Shown: positions 8,344 to 16,160, counted from the first letter of the stretch. The stretch is 21,371 nt of DNA from an uncultured Eubacteriales bacterium (GCA_900549725.1 URPL01000026.1:1-21371), one strand, 5' to 3'. Notes: a model not told the origin generated them from the sequence alone. A program made the numbers and translations.

Positions 8344-8386
8344 AAAAAAGACTTCTATCGGGGACGAAAGCCGCCCGATAGAAGTC
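8344..8386 (-). terminator. Riboswitch expression platform: intrinsic terminator before oadB
   Basis: On the minus strand a perfect 13-bp stem (GACTTCTATCGGG, complement of 8374-8386, with CCCGATAGAAGTC, complement of 8350-8362) is followed directly by six U residues (8344-8349). The 5' arm contains TTCTATCG, which is also the 3' strand of aptamer helix P1. Forming the aptamer and forming the terminator are therefore mutually exclusive, the layout of a transcriptional ON switch. Confidence 0.9.
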
Positions 8387-8477
8387 TTGCCATTTCAGCC
8401 TTGGGCGGACAGAGCATATGCCCCGCCGGATTGACGCCCAAAACGCGGCATTGCCGCCGGCTACTCCCGTTCCATCG
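8376..8477 (-). promoter_or_regulatory. yybP-ykoY-type (manganese) riboswitch aptamer
   Basis: On the minus strand the leader aligns with the yybP-ykoY consensus as I recall it from the Lactococcus aptamer. P1 is CGATGGAA paired with TTCTATCG (8 bp). The 5' loop strand is CGGGAGTAGC and the 3' loop strand is GCAAGAC. P2 is GCGGC-AAT-GCCGC. P3 is TTGGGCG paired with CGCCCAA, with the internal-loop strand TCAATCC (family: GUCAAUUC) and an upper helix GGCGGGGC-ATAT-GCTCTGTC (8 bp, three G-U). P4 appears very short or missing. Transcription would start about six bases before P1. Known members bind Mn2+ and usually control MntP, TerC, GDT1-like exporters or P-type ATPases. Here the first gene is oadB. 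Motif and fold are seen in the sequence; the ligand is inferred. Confidence 0.78.
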
Positions 8478-8489
8478 TTTTATGTGGTT

Positions 8490-8518
8490 ATTATACGAAA
8501 AAACGGAAAGCTTGTCAA
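8490..8518 (-). promoter_or_regulatory. Consensus sigma-A promoter for the riboswitch-oadB operon
   Basis: On the minus strand TTGACA (8513-8518) and TATAAT (8490-8495) are exact consensus boxes with 17 bases between them. The expected start point is about 8483, just before aptamer helix P1. A strong promoter fits a leader in which termination is the main control. Confidence 0.92.
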
Positions 8519-8523
8519 GCTTT
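8507..8523 (-). terminator. Short hairpin at the end of the aconitase X operon, overlapping the oadB promoter
   Basis: AAAGCTT (8507-8513) and AAGCTTT (8517-8523) form a 7-bp stem with a 3-base loop. On the minus strand CCG and six U residues follow. It lies 14 bases after the stop of the aconitase X small subunit and could end that transcript. The -35 box of the oadB promoter sits inside the inverted repeat, so it could instead be an operator. Confidence 0.45.
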
Positions 8524-8536
8524 TTTGCGGGATTCC

Positions 8537-8980
8537 TTATGCAACGGTAACGGTGCCGTCCGCCGCAACGCTGATCTGCATGCCGTCTTTGACATAGCTG
8601 AGAAATTCTTCGCCCAAAGTGTCAACAACGGGCATTTTGGAATCGGGCAAAAAGACATCGGATAAAATCGCTCCGGCAGCCGCCAGCGAATCAATCGGCT
8701 CGGAGAAAAGCAGGCATGCCGGCTGGCGATGCATGGAGCAGGCGCAGTAAAGCACCAGACCGCCCGTTGTGGAGCCGATGGTACGTGGCAGGCAGAGCGC
8801 CTTGCCGACCATCTCCTTTCCGTACAGATCCGGATTGTTCTGATCGCCGCAGGTTGCTTTTTTATCGCCGAACTGCAGCGCCTTTTGGAAGGAGGCAAGC
8901 GTATTCAGCCCGCCCCTTGAAACGAGTGCGGGCGCTGTGACCTCGCCCTGAGCCACAACTCTGCCTTTGAATGTTTTCAT
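8537..8980 (-). CDS. Aconitase X small (swivel) subunit
   Basis: This 147-residue protein matches the swivel domain of aconitase X (Pfam PF01989, formerly DUF126). That domain closes over the active site formed with the large subunit. Visible family features are the N-terminal KGRVVAQGEVTAPALVSRGG (residues 4-23), GDQNNPDLYGKEMVGKALCLP in the middle, and the active-site loop RTIGSTTGGLVLY (about residues 69-81). The ATG at 8980 overlaps the TGA of the large-subunit gene as ATGA, so translation is coupled and equimolar production is likely. A longer open frame upstream overlaps the large-subunit gene and is not used. Separate small and large genes are the archaeal and type II bacterial arrangement; the bacterial cis-3-hydroxy-L-proline dehydratases I know of are often fused. 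Substrate undetermined. Confidence 0.92.
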   Translation of the reverse strand: MKTFKGRVVAQGEVTAPALVSRGGLNTLASFQKALQFGDKKATCGDQNNPDLYGKEMVGKALCLPRTIGSTTGGLVLYCACSMHRQPACLLFSEPIDSLAAAGAILSDVFLPDSKMPVVDTLGEEFLSYVKDGMQISVAADGTVTVA

Positions 8981-10269
8981 GCCTTTTTCCCTCCTTTGGT
9001 GATCTGCTCTAAAATTTCGTCGTCGGTATAATAGCGCGCGCTTGTATAGGTACGTAGCTTGTTGCTGGAGGTGATGACAGGCATTTTGGAGCTCAGCGGA
9101 TTGTTCATGTACATCAGCGGGCAAATGGCACTCGTGATCACACCGGTCGCTCTCAGGCGCGCAGCATAGGGCGTTTTTTCAAATTCCCGCAAAACGCCGG
9201 GGGCGGCGGTAAACACCGTCGGAATCACAACGCGGGTGTTTCCGGCAGAGCGCAGCCCTTCTTCCACGCGGTCGGTCCAATCCATGAGTTGCCGCAGGCT
9301 CATATGCGGGCAGCCCATAAAGCAAAGCTTTGGGGTCGCTTCTTTGTTTTTCCAAATGACGGGGTAGCTGTCATAAACGCGTTTCAGCTCCGCATCGTCG
9401 ATGACATATACTTTAGCATTTTCCTTGATGAGCGCTTCTTTCTGCGCGACGGCTTCCGGCGTCAGCCCCTCGACATGATACAGCCCGACCGCACCGTTGG
9501 AGGCGGTTGCGGCGCCGAAATCCTTGAGATAGGTTTTGGCTTCCTCGTCAAGCCCGCCCGGGAAAAAGCGGTCCAGCCCGCGGATGAAGGGAACCTCCTC
9601 CATCACCTTCATGCCGACGGCGGAGCCGAGCAGCTGCGCCTCGGGGCGCTTTGTGGTTTTGATTTCAATAATCCAGTCGGCGCGGCGCCCCTCATCCAGC
9701 AATAGCCCGAACGCGGGCACATAGCCGACAATGGAGCCGAACAGATCGATAATGCCGGAATTGCGGTTGCAGCGTGCGCCGAGCACGGAGTTTGCATATA
9801 CCACCGCGGAGGATTCCGACCAGGAGAGCACATCGCCCATGGCGGGCGTGTTGCCGACCTCGTTCATATAGCAGGTGCAGGTAAAGGCGTCATCGCTCAT
9901 CAGCCCGAGCTTTTTCAGCTGCCCTTCATAAAAATCCTGTTTGGTATACATGAATTTTTCAAACACGAATTTCTGCAGAAAATTACAGGGGACATTCGGG
10001 TCCAGCGGGCGCGGGTCCGCCGAAAACTGCTGCTTTGAAACGGCACCCGCATCGATGAGCTGCTGCATCAGCGCATATACGGGGGCAAGCGCTTTCAGTC
10101 CGAATGAGGTAACCAGATGATTATATTTGCTTGTCACGGGGACCATTTCCTTTGCTCCGAAGAGCTCGCCGTAACGAACAAGGGTCTGCATGACCTTTGC
10201 CGGTGTCTCGCCCTGCTCGCCCGCCAGGATTTTTTGCTGTTGCTCGGTCAGATGCATGCTGTATTCCAT
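8977..10269 (-). CDS. Aconitase X large (catalytic) subunit
   Basis: This 430-residue protein is an aconitase X catalytic subunit (Pfam PF04412, formerly DUF521), an Fe-S dehydratase of the cytosol. The N-terminus (HLTEQQQKILAGEQGE, about residues 6-21) is typical. Candidate cluster or active-site Cys residues lie in CTCYMNEVGNTP, ARCNRNSG, LCFMGCPHMS and SAICPLMYMNNP. Known members dehydrate cis-3-hydroxy-L-proline in bacteria or mevalonate 5-phosphate in archaea. Neither pathway's usual partners (proline racemase or pyrroline-2-carboxylate reductase; UbiD-type decarboxylase) are nearby. The start is the ATG at 10269, because a perfect AGGAGG lies 9 bases upstream and overlaps the stop of the oxidoreductase gene 14 bases away. 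The operon context suggests that its substrate or product is handled by that oxidoreductase. Confidence 0.93.
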   Translation of the reverse strand: MEYSMHLTEQQQKILAGEQGETPAKVMQTLVRYGELFGAKEMVPVTSKYNHLVTSFGLKALAPVYALMQQLIDAGAVSKQQFSADPRPLDPNVPCNFLQKFVFEKFMYTKQDFYEGQLKKLGLMSDDAFTCTCYMNEVGNTPAMGDVLSWSESSAVVYANSVLGARCNRNSGIIDLFGSIVGYVPAFGLLLDEGRRADWIIEIKTTKRPEAQLLGSAVGMKVMEEVPFIRGLDRFFPGGLDEEAKTYLKDFGAATASNGAVGLYHVEGLTPEAVAQKEALIKENAKVYVIDDAELKRVYDSYPVIWKNKEATPKLCFMGCPHMSLRQLMDWTDRVEEGLRSAGNTRVVIPTVFTAAPGVLREFEKTPYAARLRATGVITSAICPLMYMNNPLSSKMPVITSSNKLRTYTSARYYTDDEILEQITKGGKKA

Positions 10270-10283
10270 GAAACTTCGCCTCC

Positions 10284-12335
10284 TCAAATTTTCATTGCCG
10301 CCTCATAGGCGCTCCAAATCACCGTGCGCAGATTGCCGACTCCGGCGCAATCGCCGACGAGTGTGACATTTTTGCCCTTTTGCGCCGCGGGGGAGGGCAC
10401 ATAGCCCGCGCAGCTGATTACGCTGTCGCAGCCGAGGGTAAAGGAGCCCTCTTTGTTTTTGCAGACGATTGCACCGTCGTTGACTTCCTTCAGCACGGTT
10501 TCCAGATAAACCGGCACTTTATGCAGCGCAAACCATTCGCGCAGGTAAGAGGAATTGGCAAGGCAGACGCCCTTTTGCGCGATGAGATCGTTTTTCATTT
10601 CGACGATCAGCGGCTTTTTGCCCTGCAAAGCCAGCTCATAGGCAATTTCGCAGCCGGTCAGCCCGCCGCCGATGACGGCGACCGTTTCTCCCACCGGCGC
10701 GCCGCGCAGATAATCGCATGCCTCGATCATTTTGTCATAGCCGGGTACGCGGCGCAAAATGCGCGGCACCGCCCCGCTTGCGACGATCACGGGCTCATCT
10801 CCGAAAGCGGTTACATCCTTTACCTCGTCATTGAAGCGAATCTCAACTTCAAGCTTTTTCATTTGCCGCTTATACCAGGCAAGCAGCTCACGCAGCTTAT
10901 CTTTATACGATTCCGCGCTTGCCGCGATAAATGCGCCGCCCAGCTCACTGCTTTTTTCATGAATGATCGGCTCATGCCCGCGCAGCTTCAATACTCTTGC
11001 GGCTTCCATGCCGCCGATGCCGCCGCCGATGATATGCACGCGGCGCGATTTTTTCGCTTTTTTGATGTGGTGTTTGTCCCACTGCATCATTTCGGCATTG
11101 ACGGCGCAGCGCGCCAGATGCAGGCTGTCGCTAAGGTCCTGATCGTTTGGCACGCCCTTATAGTGGCACATGTTAAAGCAGCCGTTGTGGCAGAGAATGC
11201 AGGGGCGGATTTCCTCCGTTTCGTCGCGGCGCAGCTTGGTGATCCATTCCGGGTCCGCCAGAAACTGTCTTGCAAAGCCCGCGCCGTCCAGCCTGCCCGC
11301 CGCAATGGAAGCGGCGGCGCTTTGCGGCTCAAGCCGCCCCGCGCAGATTACGGGGATATCGACAAATTGCTTGATATGCTCCACATCCGCCAGGTTGCAG
11401 TTTTTCGGCATGTAGATCGGCGGGTGCGCCCAATACCAGGCATCATAGGTGCCGTTATCGCAGTTGAGGCAGTCATAGCCGGCATCCTGCAGATATTTTG
11501 CCGCCTTTTCGGATTCCGCCATGTCGCGCCCGACTTCGGTATATTCCTCGCCCGGCAATGCGCCGCTGCGGAAGCCCTTGGTTTTGGAGAGCACGCTGTA
11601 TCGCAGGGAAACGGGGAAGTCTTTGCCGCAGCGCTCCTTAATCTCCTTAACGATCTCCACGGGGAAGCGATAGCGGTTTTCAAACGAGCCGCCGAAGGCG
11701 TCCGTGCGCTTGTTGACATAGGGCAGGGTAAACTGATCCAGCAGATACCCTTCATGCACGGCATGAATTTCCACGCCGTCCACCCCGGCATCCTGCAAAA
11801 GCTTTGCGCATTTTGCAAATGCCTCGATAAATTCATGGATTTCCTCCTGCGTCATTTGGCGGGAGGGTACCTTGTCCGACCAGCGGTTGGGGCTCGGGCT
11901 TGCCGAGGCGGTAATCTTATCAAGATCCATCACGGGCTTGCTGAGTCGCCGCAAAAGCTTATTGGTATAGAGCTTTTCCATCATCGGGCTGATGGTAAAG
12001 GAGCGGCCGAATCCCGCAGTCAGCTGCACAAAAAGCTTTGCGCCGGTCGCATGGAATTTCGGCATCCATTTTGCAAGGTCGCGGTACATTTTTTCGTTTT
12101 TGTACAGCCATTGCCCGAACATCGGGTTATACACGGGCTGGCACCCCGGCATCACAAGGCCGACATCGTTTTCCGCAACCTCCAGAAGAAAGCGCGCGCC
12201 GTCCTTATCAAAATGGTTTTTCTCCATCCAGCCGAACAGGTCCGTTCCGCCCATGCTGGTCAGAACAATGCGGTTTTTTATCTCGCAGTTGCCGATTCTC
12301 CAGGGGGTAAATAAGGGTTCTAATTTTTCATTCAT
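10284..12335 (-). CDS. Old Yellow Enzyme-type NAD(P)H:flavin oxidoreductase (2,4-dienoyl-CoA reductase/enoate reductase architecture)
   Basis: This 683-residue protein has three parts. An N-terminal FMN TIM barrel (about residues 5-360, Pfam PF00724) shows VEIHAVHEGYLLDQF and GGSFENRYRFPVEIV. A 4Fe-4S motif CILCHNGC follows from about residue 377, with a further Cys in LARCAVN. A C-terminal FAD/NAD(P) domain has IIGGGIGGMEAARVL (about 431) and a second nucleotide motif VAVIGGGLTGCEIAYEL. This is the layout of FadH, enoate reductases, trimethylamine dehydrogenase and bile-acid or steroid reductases; such enzymes pass electrons from NAD(P)H through FAD and Fe-S to FMN to reduce an activated C=C bond. 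The start ATG at 12335 has GGAGG 8 bases upstream. It is the first gene of the operon with the aconitase X subunits. The acceptor substrate is unknown. Confidence 0.92.
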   Translation of the reverse strand: MNEKLEPLFTPWRIGNCEIKNRIVLTSMGGTDLFGWMEKNHFDKDGARFLLEVAENDVGLVMPGCQPVYNPMFGQWLYKNEKMYRDLAKWMPKFHATGAKLFVQLTAGFGRSFTISPMMEKLYTNKLLRRLSKPVMDLDKITASASPSPNRWSDKVPSRQMTQEEIHEFIEAFAKCAKLLQDAGVDGVEIHAVHEGYLLDQFTLPYVNKRTDAFGGSFENRYRFPVEIVKEIKERCGKDFPVSLRYSVLSKTKGFRSGALPGEEYTEVGRDMAESEKAAKYLQDAGYDCLNCDNGTYDAWYWAHPPIYMPKNCNLADVEHIKQFVDIPVICAGRLEPQSAAASIAAGRLDGAGFARQFLADPEWITKLRRDETEEIRPCILCHNGCFNMCHYKGVPNDQDLSDSLHLARCAVNAEMMQWDKHHIKKAKKSRRVHIIGGGIGGMEAARVLKLRGHEPIIHEKSSELGGAFIAASAESYKDKLRELLAWYKRQMKKLEVEIRFNDEVKDVTAFGDEPVIVASGAVPRILRRVPGYDKMIEACDYLRGAPVGETVAVIGGGLTGCEIAYELALQGKKPLIVEMKNDLIAQKGVCLANSSYLREWFALHKVPVYLETVLKEVNDGAIVCKNKEGSFTLGCDSVISCAGYVPSPAAQKGKNVTLVGDCAGVGNLRTVIWSAYEAAMKI

Positions 12336-12369
12336 CGCAGTTGCCTCCCACGAATTTTCTCTTTCTTCA

Positions 12370-12399
12370 ATTATAGCACAGCTTCGGCAAAAAACACAA
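12370..12399 (-). promoter_or_regulatory. Promoter of the oxidoreductase-aconitase X operon
   Basis: On the minus strand TTGTGT (12394-12399) and TATAAT (12370-12375) are separated by 18 bases. The leader to the ATG at 12335 is short (about 30 bases) and I see no riboswitch. Confidence 0.75.
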
Positions 12400-12446
12400 G
12401 TTTTTGGCGCTTTTTTCTGAAAAAATGCAAAATCACACAAAAAAAT

Positions 12447-12473
12447 GAGCTGCAGGGCAAGCCCCTGCAGCTC
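12447..12473 (-). terminator. Intrinsic terminator of the oleate hydratase gene
   Basis: A perfect 11-bp stem (GAGCTGCAGGG, 12447-12457, with CCCTGCAGCTC, 12463-12473) is followed on the minus strand by seven U residues. It separates the oleate hydratase transcript from the oxidoreductase promoter, so the two are probably separate units despite sharing a strand. Confidence 0.9.
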
Positions 12474-12489
12474 AAATTATGCGATATTG

Positions 12490-14283
12490 TTATTCAATCA
12501 GACCGCTTTCGCGCAGCAAAAGCTCAATGTCCGTTCCCCTGACCTTTTTCAAAAGGATCGAAAGCCCTTCTTTTTCAAAGAAGGAAAGCTTTGCATCGGT
12601 CAGCGGCTTTTTATCCAGCGCATAGTAGCAGGCACGCAGCAGTTCGCGCACATCGTATTTGCTGCCCCAGACCTCAGGCACGGCGCGGTCAACATCAAGC
12701 AGTGTGTAAACGGCTTCCATACCGGTGCGGATGGAGTATTCCGTGGTGAAGATGGTATCGCGCGGGGTCTCTGCAAATTGCCCCAGGAATGCAAAGTTCA
12801 CGGCGCCCTGCGGGACGACCAACGGGCGATCCTGCGCTTTGCGCGGCTGGAAGAAGGCATTGATATAGGGCATGAAGCAGCTGGTGGTGTTGCAGGCTTC
12901 TTTTGCGAGGCAGTCGATCTCCTTTTGCGGCACGCCGATATGATACAGCCATTCGCGGCAGATCTCTTCGCCCGTGCAGTCGCGCATTGCTTTTTTGACA
13001 TAGTTGCCGGGCTTGTTTGTATTCAGAGCATAAACCCAAACGAGCACGCTGCCCGGTGTCTGCGCCTTGAACTGCGGCTGGCGGTTGATCGTCCAGGAAA
13101 GGTACCAGTTTTCCGTGGAATCCTTCACGGTGACAATGCCGCCCGTGGTTACTTTTCCTTCCCGCGGGTCGCGCTTGCAGACGGAAATAATATGCTGAAT
13201 AATCTCTTCGTTTGCGGTTTCCACCGTTGCGCTCATCCAGTTGGTCGCTTCCGTATCGCTGCAGAAGGCCTCGGGTCTGCCGAATTCTCCGTGCGTCGCC
13301 TGTTTTGCGATGTTCTTCCAAAGATCCCACGATTCGCCCTTGCCGTTTTCAATGCCGGAAAGGTCGGGCGCATGCGTCTGATCGCCGTAGCAGGAGGTGT
13401 CCGTGCAGCAGCCGTTTGTGATGAAAACGAGGTCGTCCGGCGTCAGGTCGATGGAGTGTTCCGTGCCGTCCTTTTGATAAATGATCTGCTTTGCGAGGAT
13501 GCGATCGCCCTCATGCGCAAAGATCACATTTTTGACGTCCATGCCGTATTCAATGGAGACTCCATGCGCCTCCAGGTATTTCACCAGCGGCAAAATCATG
13601 CTTTCATACTGGTTATATTTTGTGAAGCGAAGCGCGCTGAAGTCGGGAAGACCGTCAATATGATGCACATAGCGGCACAGATACCGCTTCATTTCCAGGG
13701 CGCTTGACCAGCGCTGGAAAGCGAACATCGTCTGCCAATACAGCCAGAAGTTCGTATTCCAAAAAGAATCGGGCAGCACATCGGAAATTTTCTTGTCCTC
13801 AAGAGCTTCCTCCGGCGTCATAAAGAGCTTTGAGAGCGCCAGGGCGGATTCCTTGTCAAGTGCGAATTTTTTGTCCGTGTGCGCGTCCTTGCCGCAATCC
13901 ACGGTGGCGCGGCAGAGCGAATAGTTCGGGTCATGCTTATTCAGCCAATAGTATTCGTCCAAAACGGAAACCTCGGGGTTTTCAATGGACGGCACATCGC
14001 GGAACATATCCCACATAACCTCAAAATGGTTGTCCATTTCGCGCCCGCCGCGCATATAAAACCCTTTGGTAATATCGCGTCTGCCGTCGCAGCTGCCGCC
14101 TGCCAGCTCCAGCTTTTCCAGCAGATGAATTCTTTCTCCCTTTACCTGCCCGTCGCGCACCAGATAAAATGCGGCGGAAAGCCCGGCAAGGCCTGTACCG
14201 ATGATATATGCTGATTTTTTGTCGGCATCCTTCGGCTTTTCGGGATGTGCAAATGCCTCATAGGTTCCTGCAGAATAATACAT
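12490..14283 (-). CDS. ohyA: Oleate hydratase (FAD-dependent, MCRA family)
   Basis: This 597-residue enzyme adds water to the cis-9 double bond of unsaturated fatty acids, for example oleate to 10-hydroxystearate. It is a peripheral membrane flavoprotein of the myosin-cross-reactive-antigen family (PF06100). The Rossmann motif GTGLAGLSAAFYL lies at residues 29-41 and the FAD-binding AGGSCDG at 61-67. The catalytic-loop motif RGGREMDNHFEVMWDMF places a Glu at 82 and a Tyr lies at 201; these agree with the catalytic residues I recall for the Staphylococcus aureus enzyme. Length is normal for the family. The ATG at 14283 has GGAGG 8 bases upstream. It has its own promoter and terminator. In gut bacteria the activity is linked to detoxifying host unsaturated fatty acids. 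The neighbouring reductase could in principle act on related lipids, but nothing here proves it. Confidence 0.96.
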   Translation of the reverse strand: MYYSAGTYEAFAHPEKPKDADKKSAYIIGTGLAGLSAAFYLVRDGQVKGERIHLLEKLELAGGSCDGRRDITKGFYMRGGREMDNHFEVMWDMFRDVPSIENPEVSVLDEYYWLNKHDPNYSLCRATVDCGKDAHTDKKFALDKESALALSKLFMTPEEALEDKKISDVLPDSFWNTNFWLYWQTMFAFQRWSSALEMKRYLCRYVHHIDGLPDFSALRFTKYNQYESMILPLVKYLEAHGVSIEYGMDVKNVIFAHEGDRILAKQIIYQKDGTEHSIDLTPDDLVFITNGCCTDTSCYGDQTHAPDLSGIENGKGESWDLWKNIAKQATHGEFGRPEAFCSDTEATNWMSATVETANEEIIQHIISVCKRDPREGKVTTGGIVTVKDSTENWYLSWTINRQPQFKAQTPGSVLVWVYALNTNKPGNYVKKAMRDCTGEEICREWLYHIGVPQKEIDCLAKEACNTTSCFMPYINAFFQPRKAQDRPLVVPQGAVNFAFLGQFAETPRDTIFTTEYSIRTGMEAVYTLLDVDRAVPEVWGSKYDVRELLRACYYALDKKPLTDAKLSFFEKEGLSILLKKVRGTDIELLLRESGLIE

Positions 14284-14317
14284 GATTCATACCTCCGTGC
14301 TTTTTTGTTGTGCCTTT

Positions 14318-14345
14318 ATTATACCCAAAACCTACGCGGTTACAA
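14318..14345 (-). promoter_or_regulatory. Oleate hydratase promoter
   Basis: On the minus strand TTGTAA (14340-14345) and TATAAT (14318-14323) are separated by 16 bases. The start codon lies about 30 bases downstream of the expected start point. Confidence 0.75.
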
Positions 14346-14496
14346 TGTGCATAAAACACCGCATGCCGAAATTTTGGGCAGCGGGGGCGCAAGTGTATGA
14401 ATTTTTTGCAAATCGGCGTTGCTGTCTCAAAAAAGCGTTGGCATTTTACATAAGGAAAAAAGTGCGCGCCGCGCGAAAATCTGTTTGTTTTTCCGA

Positions 14497-14524
14497 TTGC
14501 TTTTTTCCGTCGTTGCGGTATAAT
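14497..14524 (+). promoter_or_regulatory. Promoter of the MATE transporter gene
   Basis: TTGCTT (14497-14502) and TATAAT (14519-14524) are separated by 16 bases on the plus strand. The leader carries a small CGGC/GCCG hairpin (about 14535-14550) before the ribosome binding site. Confidence 0.7.
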
Positions 14525-14572
14525 CATGGTGGAATCGGCGGCACAAGCCGAGACTTTGAAAGGGAGAAAACC

Positions 14573-16036
14573 ATGCGTATCCTAAAGCGTCTTTCCCGAC
14601 CGGTCGATCTCACGGGCGGTGTGCCCTGGCGGGTGATTTTACAATATGCGGCACCCATTATGCTGTCTTATCTTTTGCAGCAGATCTATGTCCTCACCGA
14701 TACGGTGATTTGCGGGCAGGTGTTGCTTGCGGAGCAGGTTGCGGGGGTAAACGATACCTTCCCCCTGACCTTCTTCTTTTTGCAGTTTGCCTTCGGCTGT
14801 ACGGCGGGTTTCAGCGTTCTCACGGCAAAATATGTCGGCGCAAAGGAGGATGCCGGCGTGCGCCGCTCGCTTGTTACCCAAGGCTATCTGACCGTCGGAA
14901 TTTCGCTTTTGCTTACTCTGCTTTCCCTTGTCAGCTTGCCATGGCTTTTGCATTTGCTCAGCCTCGGGCCGGAAAATCCAGTAGTCTATGATGCGGCATA
15001 TCAATATTGCTTTGTGATTTTTCTCGGCATTTTTGCGCAGATGGGCTATAATCTAGTGTGCGGGGTGCTGCGCGCACTCGGAGATTCCGTTTCCCCGCTT
15101 TTGTTTTTGTTGGTTTCCACGGCTTTGAATGTCGGGCTGGATCTGTTTTTCCTCATTCCGCTTTCCATGGGGCCGCTCGGCGCGGCGCTTGCCACGGTGC
15201 TTGCGCAGCTTCTCAGCCTTTGCGGCTGCCTTGTATATACCTTTGTGAAATATCCTGCGCTGCGACCAAATGCAAAGGATTTTGCGCCGCAATGGGCGGA
15301 AATCAAATCGCATCTTTTCGCCGGAGTGCCGCTCGGGTTTCAGTTTTCCATTCTTGCCATCGGCATTATCGTGATGCAGAGCGGCGTGGTTCGGTTTGAT
15401 ATCGGGGCGGGCGGCGTTATGGTCGCGGCAACGCCCGCGCAGAACGGCTTCGGCGCGGCAAACAAGCTCATCAATTTTCTTATGGCATTTTTCAACGGGC
15501 TCGGGTCCGCCATGCTGTGCTATACTGCTCAAAACTACGGCAAAGGCAACCGCGACCGCGTGCGCCGCGGCACACTGCAATCGCTTTTGATTATGCTTGT
15601 GATCTGCGCGCTGTGCGTCGGCGCGGGGCTCGCGCTCTCCGTCGGCGGGCGGTATCAATATATCTTTATGAGCGTGGAAAAAATCACGCCCGCTTCCGTG
15701 CATTACGGCAATCTTTTGCTTTATGTCGATCTTTCCATGTATTTTATTCTCGGCTTTTTGCTTGTGGTGCGCAGCGCCGTGCAGGGCGTGGTGCAAAGCG
15801 GCTATGTGCTCGGTGCGGGCATTGCGGAGCTGATCGCCCGCGTGGCGATTTGCGCATTTTTGCCGCCGTTGTTCGCAGGCGGTGCGCTCGGCTGCGATGC
15901 GCCGGCGATTGCGTTTGTTGCGCTTTGCGCGGGCGACCCGGGCGCTTGGCTTGCCGGTTCTCTGGTGCTTTTGGTACCTTTTTTCCGTACCATTTTGTGC
16001 GGGGAGGGGAAGAAAACAAAGTGCCGGGCAAAGTGA
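14573..16036 (+). CDS. MATE-family multidrug/toxin efflux transporter
   Basis: This 487-residue membrane protein has the two-lobed, twelve-helix pattern of MATE transporters (PF01554), which export organic cations and drugs in exchange for Na+ or H+. The N-terminal signature PWRVILQYAAPIMLSYLLQQ (residues 22-41) is followed by YVLTDTVICGQ. A second-lobe start is visible around residues 240-300 (GVPLGFQFSILAIGIIVMQS). The helix pairs LGALGAALAT-like and the final GSLVLLVPFF are typical. The start is the ATG at 14573, since GGGAG lies 6 bases upstream; the frame extends to the left through the promoter and is not used. It diverges from oleate hydratase across an intergenic region with both promoters, which could allow shared control, for example in response to membrane-active compounds. 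That link is inference. Confidence 0.93.
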   Translation: MRILKRLSRPVDLTGGVPWRVILQYAAPIMLSYLLQQIYVLTDTVICGQVLLAEQVAGVNDTFPLTFFFLQFAFGCTAGFSVLTAKYVGAKEDAGVRRSLVTQGYLTVGISLLLTLLSLVSLPWLLHLLSLGPENPVVYDAAYQYCFVIFLGIFAQMGYNLVCGVLRALGDSVSPLLFLLVSTALNVGLDLFFLIPLSMGPLGAALATVLAQLLSLCGCLVYTFVKYPALRPNAKDFAPQWAEIKSHLFAGVPLGFQFSILAIGIIVMQSGVVRFDIGAGGVMVAATPAQNGFGAANKLINFLMAFFNGLGSAMLCYTAQNYGKGNRDRVRRGTLQSLLIMLVICALCVGAGLALSVGGRYQYIFMSVEKITPASVHYGNLLLYVDLSMYFILGFLLVVRSAVQGVVQSGYVLGAGIAELIARVAICAFLPPLFAGGALGCDAPAIAFVALCAGDPGAWLAGSLVLLVPFFRTILCGEGKKTKCRAK

Positions 16037-16125
16037 ACCGGGAGGCATGGTAAGAAAAAAGCGATACCCCTCGCATTTTCATGTGCGGAATCAATTTTTG
16101 CTTGCCGGCGAAGCGAATATAATTG

Positions 16126-16156
16126 AAAAAGCACTTGCAGCTGCAAGAGCGTTTTT
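16126..16156 (+). terminator. Terminator-like hairpin after the MATE gene
   Basis: A symmetric hairpin with CTTGC-AGCT-GCAAG at its core (16134-16147) is extended by GC/GC pairs and an AAAAA/TTTTT base. The plus strand ends in GTTTTT (16151-16156), and the A run on the other side makes it potentially bidirectional. It lies about 90 bases after the MATE stop. Confidence 0.6.
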
Positions 16157-16160
16157 GCTG

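Noticed and set aside
8344..8480. T-box leader as an explanation for the oadB leader
   Set aside because: The GGAG(T)AGT-like start recalls T-box stem I, but the T-box sequence GGTGGNACCGCG is absent, the leader is too short, and the yybP-ykoY elements fit at both ends.
10380..12314. 644-residue open frame on the plus strand
   Set aside because: Antisense shadow of the OYE-type oxidoreductase, which has complete FMN, Fe-S and FAD motifs on the minus strand.
12445..13707. 420-residue open frame on the plus strand
   Set aside because: Antisense shadow of oleate hydratase; it also starts inside that gene's terminator hairpin.
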